Origin: DASSUC01 sp035649895
GTDB lineage: Bacteria; Actinomycetota; Actinomycetes; Mycobacteriales; Micromonosporaceae
Reading direction: 5' to 3'
Length of the DNA stretch: 26,191 bases
NCBI GenBank assembly: GCA_035649895.1
Contig: DASRIS010000079.1
Span: 1 to 26,191 of the forward strand
The notes beneath the pieces were generated by a model. It was given only the letters and a program-made list of their open reading frames with translations, was not told where the DNA came from and did not search any database. Within the stretch, counting starts at the first letter, position 1. Each line of letters starts with the position of its first letter. Shown here one piece after another: positions 1 to 8,667 of the stretch. The translations under genes were made by a program, and so were the position numbers.

Positions 1-162
1 TTGTGGTCTCGACAACCCATCAACCTACGAGAAGGGGCCCTTCTGTCTCCCAGCCGACACGGCCACTATTCGCGACTACGACACGTAACCAAGTTCGGAC
101 TGTGTGCAGTCGGGTCCTCACTGCGGAAGAGCCGCACCCAAAAGCTTCCCCGGGAGAAGCAG

Positions 163-1764
163 ATGCTAGATGCTCTCCCCAATGTGGGAGCTGGGGAGTC
201 CGCTGATGGTTTCACTACGGTAAAGGAGTTTCTTGGCCGCTACGGCTATCTTGACCCGGCGCTGAGCCTAAAAGCTGCCGGTATGGAGACAGCCGATCTC
301 CTGGACGAGGACACCTCACTCGCGCTCGGGCGCTACCAGGCTTTCCACGGCCTACACCCTTCCGGCGTCTTCGACGAAGCGACCAAGGAGATGATGTCGA
401 GATCGCGATGCGGGGTTCCCGACATCGACCCTGCTTCACCCATGTTCGCCACCACCTGCGCATGGAACCGTGACAGCCTAACCTATGCGTTCGGCGCCGG
501 CACCGGTGACGTGTCTGGTGACGACGAGCGTGAGGCGGTCAGGAGGGCGTTTCGCACCTGGTCGGCCGCGACGCAGTTCGCGTTCCGGGAGGTCGGTACA
601 GGGGACAGCCCCGACATAGTCATCTCCTGGGGCAACGCCAGCTGCGGGGATGCCGACATGACAGGGTCAACCCTCGCGCACGCGGACTACCCGCCGGGCT
701 GCGGCTACTACGGCAATGCACTACCTAGACCGATCCATTTCGACGACCAGGAGCACGCCTGGTGTGTCGGTGCCGTGGCCAGCCAGTACGACGTGGAGAC
801 GGTGGCACTGCATGAGATCGGACACATCCTGGGCATGCTCCACTCGTCGGTCTCCGGGGCCGTGATGTTCCCTACCGCGAGTACCAACGCGACCCTGCGC
901 GCGCTCAGCCCCGACGACCTTGAAGGAATCCGCCGACGGTACCCGATCCGCGGCCCCGTGTTCGCCCGGCACAGCGGCAAATGCCTGGACATCGAGGGAG
1001 TCTCAACGGCGAACGGCGCTGACGCCATCCAATGGGAGTACTGGGGCGGGGGCAACCAGCTGTTCCGCGTTGAGTGGGTCGAGGCGTCCCACTACCGCCT
1101 TATCGCCCAGCACAGCGGTCGGGTGCTGGACGTGGACGCCATATCGCCCAGCAACGGCGCCCAGATCCACCAATGGGACTGGTGGGGCGGTGACAACCAG
1201 AAGTTCCGGCTTGACCCTGTGGGACACGGCTACTACCGGGCCACCGCCAAGCACAGCGGAAAATGCCTGGACGTAGCAGGCATCTCCAGTGCGAACGGCG
1301 CCCGGGTTACCCAATGGGACTGGTGGGGAGGCTACAACCAGCAGTGGCGGCTTGGGCCGGCCCTCATCGCGTCCCGCCACTCGGGCAAGGCCCTCGACAT
1401 CGAAGGGATCTCCCTCGTCAACGGTGCTCGCGCTATCCAATGGGACTACTGGGGCGGCGGCAACCAGAAGTTCCGGCTTGATCCCGTCGGCGACGGGTAC
1501 TACCGGATCATGGTAGAGCACTCAGGCAAGTGTCTCGACGTCGCCGGCATCTCCACCGCGAACGGCGCCGAGATCATCCAATGGGAGTACTGGGGCGGCG
1601 ACAACCAGAAGTTCAGGCCCGAGCCCACCGGGGACGGTTACTACCGCCTGGTCGCCAGGCACAGTGGCAAGTGCCTTGACGTCTCCGGCATCTCTGCCGC
1701 AAACGGGGCCCGGATCGTTCAATGGGACTGGTGGGGAGGTAACAACCAGCAGTGGCGACTGTAG
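163..1764 (+). CDS. Matrixin-like zinc metalloprotease with PG-binding prodomain and two ricin-type lectin domains
   Basis: A 533-residue protein. Residues about 16-80 look like a peptidoglycan-binding-1 type prodomain ending in RCGVPD (82-87), the cysteine-switch motif by which Cys83 would cap the zinc in the latent enzyme. The catalytic domain has HEIGHILGMLH (ligands H217, H221, H227; base E218) and a Met-turn at M235 (VMFP). From about 265 to the end come six repeats of HSGK.LD..GIS..NGA...QW.WWGG.NQ, i.e. two beta-trefoils (RICIN/CBM13), suggesting binding to polysaccharide or glycoprotein. I chose ATG 163 because GGGAG lies 6 nt upstream; the frame stays open to base 1, so an upstream start is possible. 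Neither version shows a signal peptide, odd for a protease of this design. The family call is firm; the substrate is unknown. Confidence 0.85.
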   Translation: MLDALPNVGAGESADGFTTVKEFLGRYGYLDPALSLKAAGMETADLLDEDTSLALGRYQAFHGLHPSGVFDEATKEMMSRSRCGVPDIDPASPMFATTCAWNRDSLTYAFGAGTGDVSGDDEREAVRRAFRTWSAATQFAFREVGTGDSPDIVISWGNASCGDADMTGSTLAHADYPPGCGYYGNALPRPIHFDDQEHAWCVGAVASQYDVETVALHEIGHILGMLHSSVSGAVMFPTASTNATLRALSPDDLEGIRRRYPIRGPVFARHSGKCLDIEGVSTANGADAIQWEYWGGGNQLFRVEWVEASHYRLIAQHSGRVLDVDAISPSNGAQIHQWDWWGGDNQKFRLDPVGHGYYRATAKHSGKCLDVAGISSANGARVTQWDWWGGYNQQWRLGPALIASRHSGKALDIEGISLVNGARAIQWDYWGGGNQKFRLDPVGDGYYRIMVEHSGKCLDVAGISTANGAEIIQWEYWGGDNQKFRPEPTGDGYYRLVARHSGKCLDVSGISAANGARIVQWDWWGGNNQQWRL

Positions 1765-1784
1765 GCCGGCGACCGCGACCTCGG

Positions 1785-1803
1785 CAGGCCACGCCTTGGC
1801 CTG
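1785..1803. terminator. Possible bidirectional terminator hairpin between convergent genes
   Basis: CAGGCC (1785-1790) and GGCCTG (1798-1803) form a 6-bp stem with a 7-nt loop in the 55-nt gap between the metalloprotease stop and the citrate synthase stop. There is no T-run, so termination is inferred only from position and shape. Confidence 0.3.
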
Positions 1804-1819
1804 AGATCGGCCATTCGGC

Positions 1820-3106
1820 TCAGCAGCGCTTCTCGACCGGCGCGTAGCTGCGCTGGGTCGGGCCGACGTACACCTGCCGGGGCCGCCCGATCTTGGTGGC
1901 CGGATCTTTGATCATCTCGCGCCACTGGGCGATCCAGCCGGGCAGCCGCCCCATGGCGAACAGCACGGTGAACATCTTGAGCGGGAAGCCCATCGCCTTG
2001 TAGATCAGGCCGGTGTAGAAGTCGACGTTCGGGTAGAGCTTGCGGGAGATGAAGAACTCGTCGGCGAGCGCGATCTCCTCCAGCTCCATGGCGATGTCCA
2101 GCAGCGGGTCGGGCGTGGCCATCCGGCCCAGCACGTCCTGGGCCGCCCGTTTGATGATCGTCGCGCGCGGGTCGTAGCTCTTGTAGACCCGGTGACCGAA
2201 GCCCATCAGCCGGACCCCGGCCTCCCGCTTGCGTACCCGCTCGACAAAGGCGCGCACGTCGCCGCCGTCGGCGTGGATGTGCTGGAGCATCTCCAGGACC
2301 GCCTGGTTGGCACCGCCGTGCAGCGGGCCGAAGAGCGCGTTCACCCCGGCCGACACCGAGGCGAAGAGGTTGGCGTGGCTGGAGCCGACCATGCGCACCG
2401 TGGCGGCTGAGCAGTTCTGCTCGTGGTCGGCGTGCAGCAGGAACAGCAGGTCCAGCACGCGGGCGACGACCGGGTCCACCTCATAGTCCATGGTGGGCAG
2501 GCCGAACGTCATGCGCAGGAAGTTCTCCACGTAGCCGAGGCTGTTGTCCGGGTAGAGCAGCGGCATGCCGGTCGACTTCTTGTACGCGTACGACGCGATC
2601 GTGGGCAGCTTGGCCATGAGCCGGACCGTGGAGATCTCGACCTGCTCCGGGTCGAACGGGTCAAGGCTGTCCTGGTAGAAGGTGGACAGCGCGCCCACCG
2701 CCGAGGCCAGCACCGCCATCGGGTGGGCGTCGCGCGGGAAGCCCCCGAAGAACAGGCGCATCTCCTCGTGCAGCAGGGTATGGATGCGGATCCGCTCGAC
2801 GAAGTCGGCCAGCTCCTTCTGCGTCGGCAGCTCGCCGTAGATCAGCAGGTACGACGCCTCGAGGAACGAGGAGTGCTCGGCCAGCTCCTCGATCGGGTAG
2901 CCCCGGTAGCGCAGGATGCCGGCGTCCCCGTCCACAAAGGTGATCTCGGATGTGCACGAGGCGGTGTTCATGAACCCCTGGTCGAGCGTCACGTGGTCGG
3001 TCTCGGCCAGCACCTTGCCGACCTCGATGCCGGCTGGGCCCTCGGTCGCGGCGCGCACCGACAGCTCCAGCTCGCCCGCCGGGTGCACCAGCTTGAAGTC
3101 CGACAT
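1820..3106 (-). CDS. gltA: Citrate synthase (type II, hexameric-type)
   Basis: A 428-residue enzyme that condenses oxaloacetate and acetyl-CoA to citrate, the entry step of the TCA cycle, in the cytosol. Signature blocks are GPLHGGAN (first catalytic His), GFGHRVYKSYDPRA (second His, oxaloacetate binding), PNVDFYTG (catalytic Asp) and the following FTVLFAMGRLPGWIAQW. These correspond to His264, His305 and Asp362 of the E. coli enzyme. The length matches the bacterial gltA family. The start at 3106 (MSDFKL...) is set by GGAGG about 9 nt upstream; the open frame runs further to 3313, but that extension is low-complexity and unlike citrate synthase. It is transcribed away from the phosphoesterase gene, leaving roughly 100 nt for both promoters. 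Confidence 0.96.
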   Translation of the reverse strand: MSDFKLVHPAGELELSVRAATEGPAGIEVGKVLAETDHVTLDQGFMNTASCTSEITFVDGDAGILRYRGYPIEELAEHSSFLEASYLLIYGELPTQKELADFVERIRIHTLLHEEMRLFFGGFPRDAHPMAVLASAVGALSTFYQDSLDPFDPEQVEISTVRLMAKLPTIASYAYKKSTGMPLLYPDNSLGYVENFLRMTFGLPTMDYEVDPVVARVLDLLFLLHADHEQNCSAATVRMVGSSHANLFASVSAGVNALFGPLHGGANQAVLEMLQHIHADGGDVRAFVERVRKREAGVRLMGFGHRVYKSYDPRATIIKRAAQDVLGRMATPDPLLDIAMELEEIALADEFFISRKLYPNVDFYTGLIYKAMGFPLKMFTVLFAMGRLPGWIAQWREMIKDPATKIGRPRQVYVGPTQRSYAPVEKRC

Positions 3107-3215
3107 GGGCGTGCGCCTCCTCGTCCGGCCCCGTCCGAATGGATCTGCCCCCAGTCTGCACCAGCGGCCGCCGATCCGCGGTACGACGTGCCGCCTGGCG
3201 CGTACCGTGGCGGTT

Positions 3216-3725
3216 GTGCGGGTGGTACTCACCGCCGACACGCACGTGCCGGTGCGGGCTGCGGACCTGCCGGCGCAGCTGTGGTCGGCGATCGAGGCCG
3301 CGGACGTGGTCATCCACGCCGGAGACTGGATGTCCGAGGCACTGCTCGACGAGGTCGCCGCGTGGTCGGCCAGGCTGGTGGGGGTCTACGGGAACAACGA
3401 CGGGCCGCGGCTGCGCGCCAGGCTGCCGGAGGTGGCCCGGGTGGAGCTGGATGGGCTGCGGGTTGCGGTGGTGCACGAGACCGGCCCGGCGGCCGGGCGC
3501 GAGCGGCGGTGCGCGGCGCGGTTCGGCGACGCCGACCTACTCGTCTTCGGCCACTCCCACATCCCTTGGGACAGCGTCGCACCGGGCGGGCTGCGGCTGC
3601 TCAACCCCGGCTCGCCGACCGACCGGCGGCGGCAGCCCGAGGCCACCTACCTGACCGTACGGATCGCCGCCGGTCGCCTGGTCGAGGTGCGGCTGCACGG
3701 GCTGCCGCGGCGGCGTCCGCGCTGA
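3216..3725 (+). CDS. Metallophosphoesterase, YfcE-like phosphodiesterase
   Basis: A 169-residue calcineurin-like phosphoesterase. The metal-ligand blocks are in order: D8-x-H10 (ADTH), GD (D37), GNND (59-62) and GHSH (H113, H115). This is the compact YfcE/MJ0936 type, which hydrolyses phosphodiesters with bound divalent metals; the physiological substrate cannot be told. GNND replaces the commoner GN(H/C)D, a variation tolerated in this subfamily. The start is GTG 3216 (MRVVLTADTH); GTG 3207, in frame and 9 nt upstream, is equally possible. I see no clear ribosome binding site, so translation may be leaderless or near-leaderless. Divergent from citrate synthase. Confidence 0.85.
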   Translation: MRVVLTADTHVPVRAADLPAQLWSAIEAADVVIHAGDWMSEALLDEVAAWSARLVGVYGNNDGPRLRARLPEVARVELDGLRVAVVHETGPAAGRERRCAARFGDADLLVFGHSHIPWDSVAPGGLRLLNPGSPTDRRRQPEATYLTVRIAAGRLVEVRLHGLPRRRPR

Positions 3726-3856
3726 GAGTTGTTGTCGTCCGGTCCGGCTACGCTCGATCTCGTGCCGCGCCCAACCATCCTCCCGTGCCGGGTCGCCCTG
3801 CCACCAGACCTGCCTACAGGCCCGCCACCAGGTCCGCTGCCAGAGCAGCCGCACTG

Positions 3857-5704
3857 ATGGCCGGGCCGACGAGCGAGCCCGGCACCCGGGTCGGGCTGCG
3901 TTCGCTCCTGCCGTACCTGCGCTCGCACCGCGCCGCGCTTGCGGTCGTGGCGGTGCTGTCCCTGCTCGGCGCGGTCGGCGCGCTCGGGCAGCCGCTGCTG
4001 GTGCGCCAGGTGCTGGACGGGATCGAGGCCTCCCGGCCGGTCGGCCGCGACGTGGCCAGCCTGGTCGCGCTGCTGGTGGCGGTGGCCGGGCTCGGCGGGG
4101 TCCGGCACTACCTGCTACACCGCACCGCCGAGGGCCTGGTGCTGACCGCCCGCCGCCGGCTCGCCGCACACCTGCTGCGGCTGCCGATCACCGAGTACGA
4201 CCAGCGCCGCACCGGCGACCTCCTCTCCCGGGTCGGCGCCGACACGACCCTGCTGCGGGCGGTGGTCACCTCCGGGCTCTTCGAGACGGTGAGCAGCACG
4301 GTCACTGCGGTCGGCGCCGCCGTCGCCATGGTCGTCGTGGACCCGCTGCTGTTCGCCATCACCGTGGTCGGCCTGGGTCTCGGCCTGACCGTCGGGATCC
4401 TGTTCGCGCGCCGCATCCGTAGCCTCTCCGAGCAGGCACAGGCCCGGATCGGGGAGATGACCTCGGCCGTGGACCGGGCGATCTCCGCCGCCCGTACCAT
4501 CCGTGCCAGCCGGGCCGAGGAGCGGGAGACCACCACCGTGGTCCACAGCGCCGAGCAGGCGTACGGGGCCGGCCTGCGGATCGCCCGGTGGCAGGCGCTG
4601 ATGGGGCCGCTTGCGAGCACCACCGTCCAGGGCTCGTTCCTGGTCGTGCTCGGCGTAGGTGGGGCCCGGGTGGCGACCGGCGCGATCAGCGTCGGCGACC
4701 TGGTGGCGTTCGTGCTGTTCCTGTTCTTCCTGGTGATGCCGCTGGGCCAGCTGCTCAACGCCTACACCCAGCTCCAGGCGGGGCTCGGCGCACTGCAGCG
4801 CATCGAGGACGTGCTGCGGGTTCCCGCCGAGGAGGACGGCCCCGCCACCACAGCTCCAGCCGGCGCACCGTACGGCGCCCATCCAGACGGTGCATCCCGG
4901 GTCGATGTCGCGTCCTCAGTGGACAGCGCACCCCGGGTCGACGGTGCCGCCGCCCGGTCGGCTGATGGCCGCCCACCGGCGGTGGAGCTCGACCGGGTCA
5001 GCTTCGCCTACCCTGGCGGCGGGCCGGTGCTGAGCGAGGTGAGCTTCACTGTGCCGTTCGGCACCCGTACCGCCCTGGTAGGGCCTTCGGGGGCGGGCAA
5101 GTCCACAGTGCTCGCCCTGGTGGAGCGGTTCTACGAGGTGACCGCGGGCAGTGTGCGGGTGGCCGGTGTGGACGTGCGCCGGATGCCCCGGCAGCAGCTG
5201 CGCGCCCGCCTCGGCTACGTGGAGCAGGAGGCTCCGGTGCTGGCCGGCACGCTGCGGGGCAACCTGCTGCTGACCATGCCCGATGCCGACGAGGCGCGGC
5301 TGCTCGCAGTGCTCGCCCAGGTGAACCTGGGCGAGCTGGCCACCCGCGCCGAGCAGGGTCTGGACGCCGAGGTGGGGGAGGGTGGGGTGCTGCTCTCCGG
5401 CGGCGAGCGGCAGCGGCTTGCGATCGCCCGTACGCTGCTGGCCCGGCCGCCGATCCTGCTGCTCGACGAGCCGACGAGCAACCTCGACGCCCGCAACGAA
5501 GCGGCTCTCCGGTCGGCGATCGAGACCGTGGCCGCCGACCGTACGCTGCTCATCGTCGCTCACCGGCTGTCGACAGTGGCCGATGCTGACCAGATCGTGG
5601 TGCTGGACCGTGGCCGGGTGGTGGCCGTCGGGCGCCACGCGGAGCTGGTCGAGACCAGCCCGCTCTACCGGGAGCTGGCCGCCCACCAGCTCCTTGTGGT
5701 CTGA
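3857..5704 (+). CDS. ABC exporter half-transporter (TMD-NBD fusion, MsbA/MDR-like)
   Basis: A 615-residue membrane protein. An N-terminal six-helix ABC exporter domain (residues about 15-325) is followed by a nucleotide-binding domain with Walker A GPSGAGKST (409-417), Q-loop VEQEAPV, signature LSGGERQ (about 513-519), Walker B LLLDEP (D537, E538) and the H-loop AHRLST. It should work as a homodimer, or with a partner outside the window, exporting a lipid, peptide or drug. The linker between the domains (about 330-375) is long and contains a degenerate repeat (SRVDVASSVDSAPRVDGA), unusual for this family. ATG 3857 is taken as the start; an in-frame GTG at 3785 is an alternative, and neither has a strong Shine-Dalgarno. 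It begins about 130 nt after the phosphoesterase. Confidence 0.9.
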   Translation: MAGPTSEPGTRVGLRSLLPYLRSHRAALAVVAVLSLLGAVGALGQPLLVRQVLDGIEASRPVGRDVASLVALLVAVAGLGGVRHYLLHRTAEGLVLTARRRLAAHLLRLPITEYDQRRTGDLLSRVGADTTLLRAVVTSGLFETVSSTVTAVGAAVAMVVVDPLLFAITVVGLGLGLTVGILFARRIRSLSEQAQARIGEMTSAVDRAISAARTIRASRAEERETTTVVHSAEQAYGAGLRIARWQALMGPLASTTVQGSFLVVLGVGGARVATGAISVGDLVAFVLFLFFLVMPLGQLLNAYTQLQAGLGALQRIEDVLRVPAEEDGPATTAPAGAPYGAHPDGASRVDVASSVDSAPRVDGAAARSADGRPPAVELDRVSFAYPGGGPVLSEVSFTVPFGTRTALVGPSGAGKSTVLALVERFYEVTAGSVRVAGVDVRRMPRQQLRARLGYVEQEAPVLAGTLRGNLLLTMPDADEARLLAVLAQVNLGELATRAEQGLDAEVGEGGVLLSGGERQRLAIARTLLARPPILLLDEPTSNLDARNEAALRSAIETVAADRTLLIVAHRLSTVADADQIVVLDRGRVVAVGRHAELVETSPLYRELAAHQLLVV

Positions 5705-5739
5705 TCTCGGGCCAGGCCCAGAAAGGTGGCGACGGCAGG

Positions 5740-6555
5740 ATGAGTACACCGGGTGCCCGGTTCTCGCCGCGGGGTGCCGTGGCGGTGGTCACCGGCGGTG
5801 CCAGCGGCATCGGCCAAGCGCTGGCGCAGCGGCTGGCGGCCGAGGGCGCGAAGGCCGTGGTCGTGGCCGACCTGGACGGGGCCGGAGCCGAGGCGGTCGC
5901 CGCGGCCCTGCCCGGCACCGTCGGCGTGGCGCTGCCCCTCGACGTCGGCGACCCGGTCCGCGTGCGCTCCGCAGCGGAGCGGGTGGAGGCCGAGGCCGGC
6001 CCGATCGACGTGTGGTGCTCCAACGCCGGCATCGCGGCAGGGCGCGGGCTGGGCGAGGACGACGACTGGGACGTGTCCTGGCGCCTGCACGTGCTCGCGC
6101 ACGTCTACGCCGCCCGCACGGTGCTCCCCCGGATGGTGGCCCGCGGCCGGGGACACCTGATGGTCACCGCGTCAGCGGCCGGGCTGCTCAGCGAGATGGA
6201 CTCGGCGCCGTACACGGTCAGCAAGCACGGCTCGGTCGCTCTCGCCGAATGGCTCGCCATCCGGTACGGCGACACGGGCGTCGGCTTCTCGTGCCTGTGC
6301 CCGCAGGGCGTGCGTACCCCTCTGCTGGCCGCGGCCGGACCGGGCTCTGCGACGCTGGCCGCCGGCGACGTGCTCGAGCCGGCGGACGTGGCCGAGGCCG
6401 TCGTCGCGGCCTGGGCGGAAGGCCGGTTCCTGATCCTGCCGCACCCTGAGGTGGCCGACTACGAGGCCCGCCGGGCGGCCGACCGGGACCGGTGGCTGGC
6501 CGGGATGCGCCGGGTCCGGGCCCGCCTGGCGCAGGCGCCGATCTGGCCCGCGTAG
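5740..6555 (+). CDS. Short-chain dehydrogenase/reductase (SDR)
   Basis: A 271-residue classical SDR. The Rossmann motif TGGASGIG (18-25) binds NAD(P); Asp43/Asp45 after the second strand (VVADLD) suggest NAD preference; NAG is at 95-97. The catalytic residues are S145 and Y158-x3-K162 (YTVSK). The substrate is unknown. Given the acyl-CoA dehydrogenases downstream, a role in lipid or hydroxyacyl metabolism is possible but not shown. The ATG is preceded by AGGTGG about 11 nt away. It lies 35 nt after the ABC exporter and may be cotranscribed with it. Its stop codon falls inside the first unit of a four-unit 17-bp tandem repeat. Confidence 0.9.
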   Translation: MSTPGARFSPRGAVAVVTGGASGIGQALAQRLAAEGAKAVVVADLDGAGAEAVAAALPGTVGVALPLDVGDPVRVRSAAERVEAEAGPIDVWCSNAGIAAGRGLGEDDDWDVSWRLHVLAHVYAARTVLPRMVARGRGHLMVTASAAGLLSEMDSAPYTVSKHGSVALAEWLAIRYGDTGVGFSCLCPQGVRTPLLAAAGPGSATLAAGDVLEPADVAEAVVAAWAEGRFLILPHPEVADYEARRAADRDRWLAGMRRVRARLAQAPIWPA

Positions 6556-6618
6556 CTTGCGCGCCTGCGTGGCTTGCGCGCCTGCGTAGCTGGTGCGCCC
6601 GCGTAGCCTGGCGCGCCG
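6551..6618 (+). repeat. Four tandem imperfect 17-bp repeats
   Basis: Units begin at 6551, 6568, 6585 and 6602, each reading roughly CGTAGCTTGCGCGCCTG. Units 1 and 2 differ at one base and units 3 and 4 are more diverged. The array starts inside the last codons of the SDR gene (the stop TAG is at 6553-6555) and fills the first half of the gap before the HAD gene. Confidence 0.85.
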
Positions 6619-6672
6619 GCCGGCACCCAGCTCGTTGACTAGAACCGGCCGCCTCAGGGTAAGCCGGGCGTC

Positions 6673-7350
6673 ATGAGCGCGGGAGTCCTCTTCGACGTTG
6701 ACGGCACCCTGGTGGACACGTCCTACCTGCACGCGGTGACCTGGTGGGAGGCCTTGCGGCAGCACGACCACGAGGTGCCGATGGCGAGGATCCACCGGGC
6801 GATCGGGATGGGGTCTGACCGTATCCTCGACCACCTGCTGGGCGAGGACCACGACCGGGCCGCCGACGACGAGCTGCGCGCCGCCCACGCCAGCCTCTAC
6901 GGGCAGTACTGGGACCGGGTGCGCGCCCAGCCAGAGGCGGCCGACCTGCTGCGCGCCTGCGCCGCACGGGGGCTGCGGGTTGGGTTGGCGTCGTCGGCCT
7001 CCCCGCGGGAGATGGCCGTGCTGCGCCGGGCGCTCGACGCCGATGACGTGCTCGGCGCGGCGTCGGACGCCGGGGACGCCCGGTCGAGCAAGCCGGACCC
7101 GGACATCCTCGCGGCGACGCTCGCTGATCTTGGGCTACCGGCCGACCGGGTGATTTTCGTTGGCGACACGGTCTGGGACGTCTACGCCGCAGGAAAGCTG
7201 GACATCCCGTGCGTGGCGCTCTCCTGCGGTGGCGTCAGCGCTGCTGAGCTGCGCGAGGCAGGAGCCATCGAGGTGTACGCCGGCCCGGCGGAGCTGCGGG
7301 ACCGGTTGCCACACAGCGCGATCGGGGCACTGCGACCGGATTCGCATTGA
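6673..7350 (+). CDS. HAD-superfamily phosphatase (beta-phosphoglucomutase/phosphoglycolate phosphatase type)
   Basis: A 225-residue HAD hydrolase. Motif I is FDVDGTLVDT (nucleophile D8, general acid D10), motif II is the Ser in LASSAS (107-108), motif III is Lys140 in SSKPDPD, and motif IV is GDTVWD (D165, D169). The alpha-helical cap between motifs I and II places it in subfamily I (GphA/PGMB-like). It would remove phosphate from a small cytosolic metabolite that the sequence does not identify. The ATG at 6673 gives a protein starting directly at the first strand. It is monocistronic-looking: 117 nt of mostly repeat DNA lie upstream, and a hairpin follows the stop. Confidence 0.88.
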   Translation: MSAGVLFDVDGTLVDTSYLHAVTWWEALRQHDHEVPMARIHRAIGMGSDRILDHLLGEDHDRAADDELRAAHASLYGQYWDRVRAQPEAADLLRACAARGLRVGLASSASPREMAVLRRALDADDVLGAASDAGDARSSKPDPDILAATLADLGLPADRVIFVGDTVWDVYAAGKLDIPCVALSCGGVSAAELREAGAIEVYAGPAELRDRLPHSAIGALRPDSH

Positions 7351-7358
7351 CGACAGGC

Positions 7359-7375
7359 ACCCCGCTGGCGGGGGT
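7359..7375 (+). terminator. Weak hairpin after the HAD phosphatase gene
   Basis: CCCCG (7360-7364) can pair with CGGGG (7369-7373) around a 4-nt loop, 9 nt after the stop. No T-run follows. It could terminate the HAD transcript, but this is only a shape in GC-rich DNA. Confidence 0.2.
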
Positions 7376-7491
7376 TGCAGATGATACTTTCCCCACGGCT
7401 GCGGACGGGCGCGTCGACCGGTCCGGCCGGCCGCCTGGCCGCGGTGAGCCATCTTCGGGTGCCGCCAGGAGCCCGCCCGGGAGGGAGACTG

Positions 7492-8667
7492 ATGTCCGAG
7501 GAGGAGCTGCGCATCGCGGTGCGGAAGCTCCTTGCCGCGTATGACCCCGTTGCGACGCCGCGGGTGGAGTTCCGCGGTGCCCGGTTCGACGCCGGCCTGG
7601 CCTGGGTGCACTATCCCCTGGGGCTGGGTGGGTTGGGCGCGCCGCGGAGCTGGCAGGCGGTGGTCGACGCGGAGCTGGCCGAGGGCGGCGCGGTGGACGA
7701 CGACTACCCGCGCACCGGCGTCGGCCTCGGCATCGCGGCCCCGACCATCCTCCGGCACGGCACCGACGTGCAGCGCCACCGCTTCCTCCGTCCGCTGTGG
7801 ACCGGGGAGGAGATCTGGTGCCAGCTGTTCAGCGAGCCGGGGGCAGGCTCTGACCTGGCCGGACTCGGCACCCGTGCGGTGCGCGACGGCGACGGCTGGC
7901 TCGTCAACGGCCAGAAGGTGTGGACGTCACTGGCGCACGAGGCGCGGTGGGGCATCCTGCTGGCGCGCACCGACCCGGACGTGCCCAAGCACCGCGGGCT
8001 CACGTTCTTCATCTGTGACATGGCCGCCCAGGGTGTGCTGGTCCGCCCGCTGCGGCAGATCACCGGTGAGGCCGAGTTCAACGAGGTCTTCCTGACCGAC
8101 GTGCGTCTCCCCGACGACCTGCGGCTGGGCGAGGTAGGCGAGGGCTGGGTCGTGGCCCGGACCACGCTGATGAACGAGCGGGTCGCCGTCGGGGCCCGCC
8201 CCGAGCCCCGCGAGGGTGGGCTCATCGGCGTGCTGGCCGACACCTGGCGGCGCCGGCCCGAGCTGCGCACCACAGGTACGCACGCCGAGCTGCTGCGGCT
8301 GTGGGTGGAGGCGGAGGCGGCGCGCCTGGCCGGGGACCGGCTGCGCCAGCAGCTCGGCGGCGGCCATCCCGGGCCTGAGGGCTCCGCGGCCAAGATCGTG
8401 TACGCCCGGCTCAACCAGCAGATCTCCGGCCTGGAGCTGGAGCTGCTGGGCGAGGACGGGCTGCGCCACGACGAGTGGACGATGAGCCAGATGCCCGTGG
8501 ACTTCCTGGCCCGTTCGCCCGGGCACCGCTACCTGCGGGCCAAGGGCAACTCGATCGAGGGCGGCACCTCGGAGATCCTGCGCAACGTGATCGCCGAGCG
8601 GGTCCTCGGGCTGCCGGCCGAGCCCCGGGTCGACGTGGACCTCCCGTGGAAGGACCTGCCCAAGTGA
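7492..8667 (+). CDS. Acyl-CoA dehydrogenase, FadE-type subunit 1
   Basis: A 391-residue flavoprotein of the acyl-CoA dehydrogenase family, which introduces an alpha-beta double bond into acyl-CoA thioesters. Visible blocks are QLFSEPGAGSDLAGL (flavin and substrate contacts), W-NGQKVWTS, the middle beta-domain (KHRGLTFFICDM..GV.VRPL) and a C-terminal IEGGTSEILRN. In that last block the residue aligned by eye with the classical catalytic Glu of medium-chain dehydrogenase appears to be Gly, with Glu356 just before it; this is frequent in actinobacterial FadE proteins, so the base is uncertain. Start: GGAGGGAG just upstream of ATG 7492; the frame is open further back, but that part is not family-like. 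The stop overlaps the GTG of the next subunit. Confidence 0.9.
   Translation: MSEEELRIAVRKLLAAYDPVATPRVEFRGARFDAGLAWVHYPLGLGGLGAPRSWQAVVDAELAEGGAVDDDYPRTGVGLGIAAPTILRHGTDVQRHRFLRPLWTGEEIWCQLFSEPGAGSDLAGLGTRAVRDGDGWLVNGQKVWTSLAHEARWGILLARTDPDVPKHRGLTFFICDMAAQGVLVRPLRQITGEAEFNEVFLTDVRLPDDLRLGEVGEGWVVARTTLMNERVAVGARPEPREGGLIGVLADTWRRRPELRTTGTHAELLRLWVEAEAARLAGDRLRQQLGGGHPGPEGSAAKIVYARLNQQISGLELELLGEDGLRHDEWTMSQMPVDFLARSPGHRYLRAKGNSIEGGTSEILRNVIAERVLGLPAEPRVDVDLPWKDLPK

Noticed and set aside
3107..3313. A longer citrate synthase start at 3313.
   Set aside because: The extra 69 residues are low-complexity and overlap the divergent phosphoesterase start, and the strong GGAGG site supports 3106.
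2423..3856. N-terminal extension of the ABC exporter frame back to 2423.
   Set aside because: It runs antisense through citrate synthase and across the phosphoesterase in another frame, with no family-like sequence; the exporter itself starts at about 3857.
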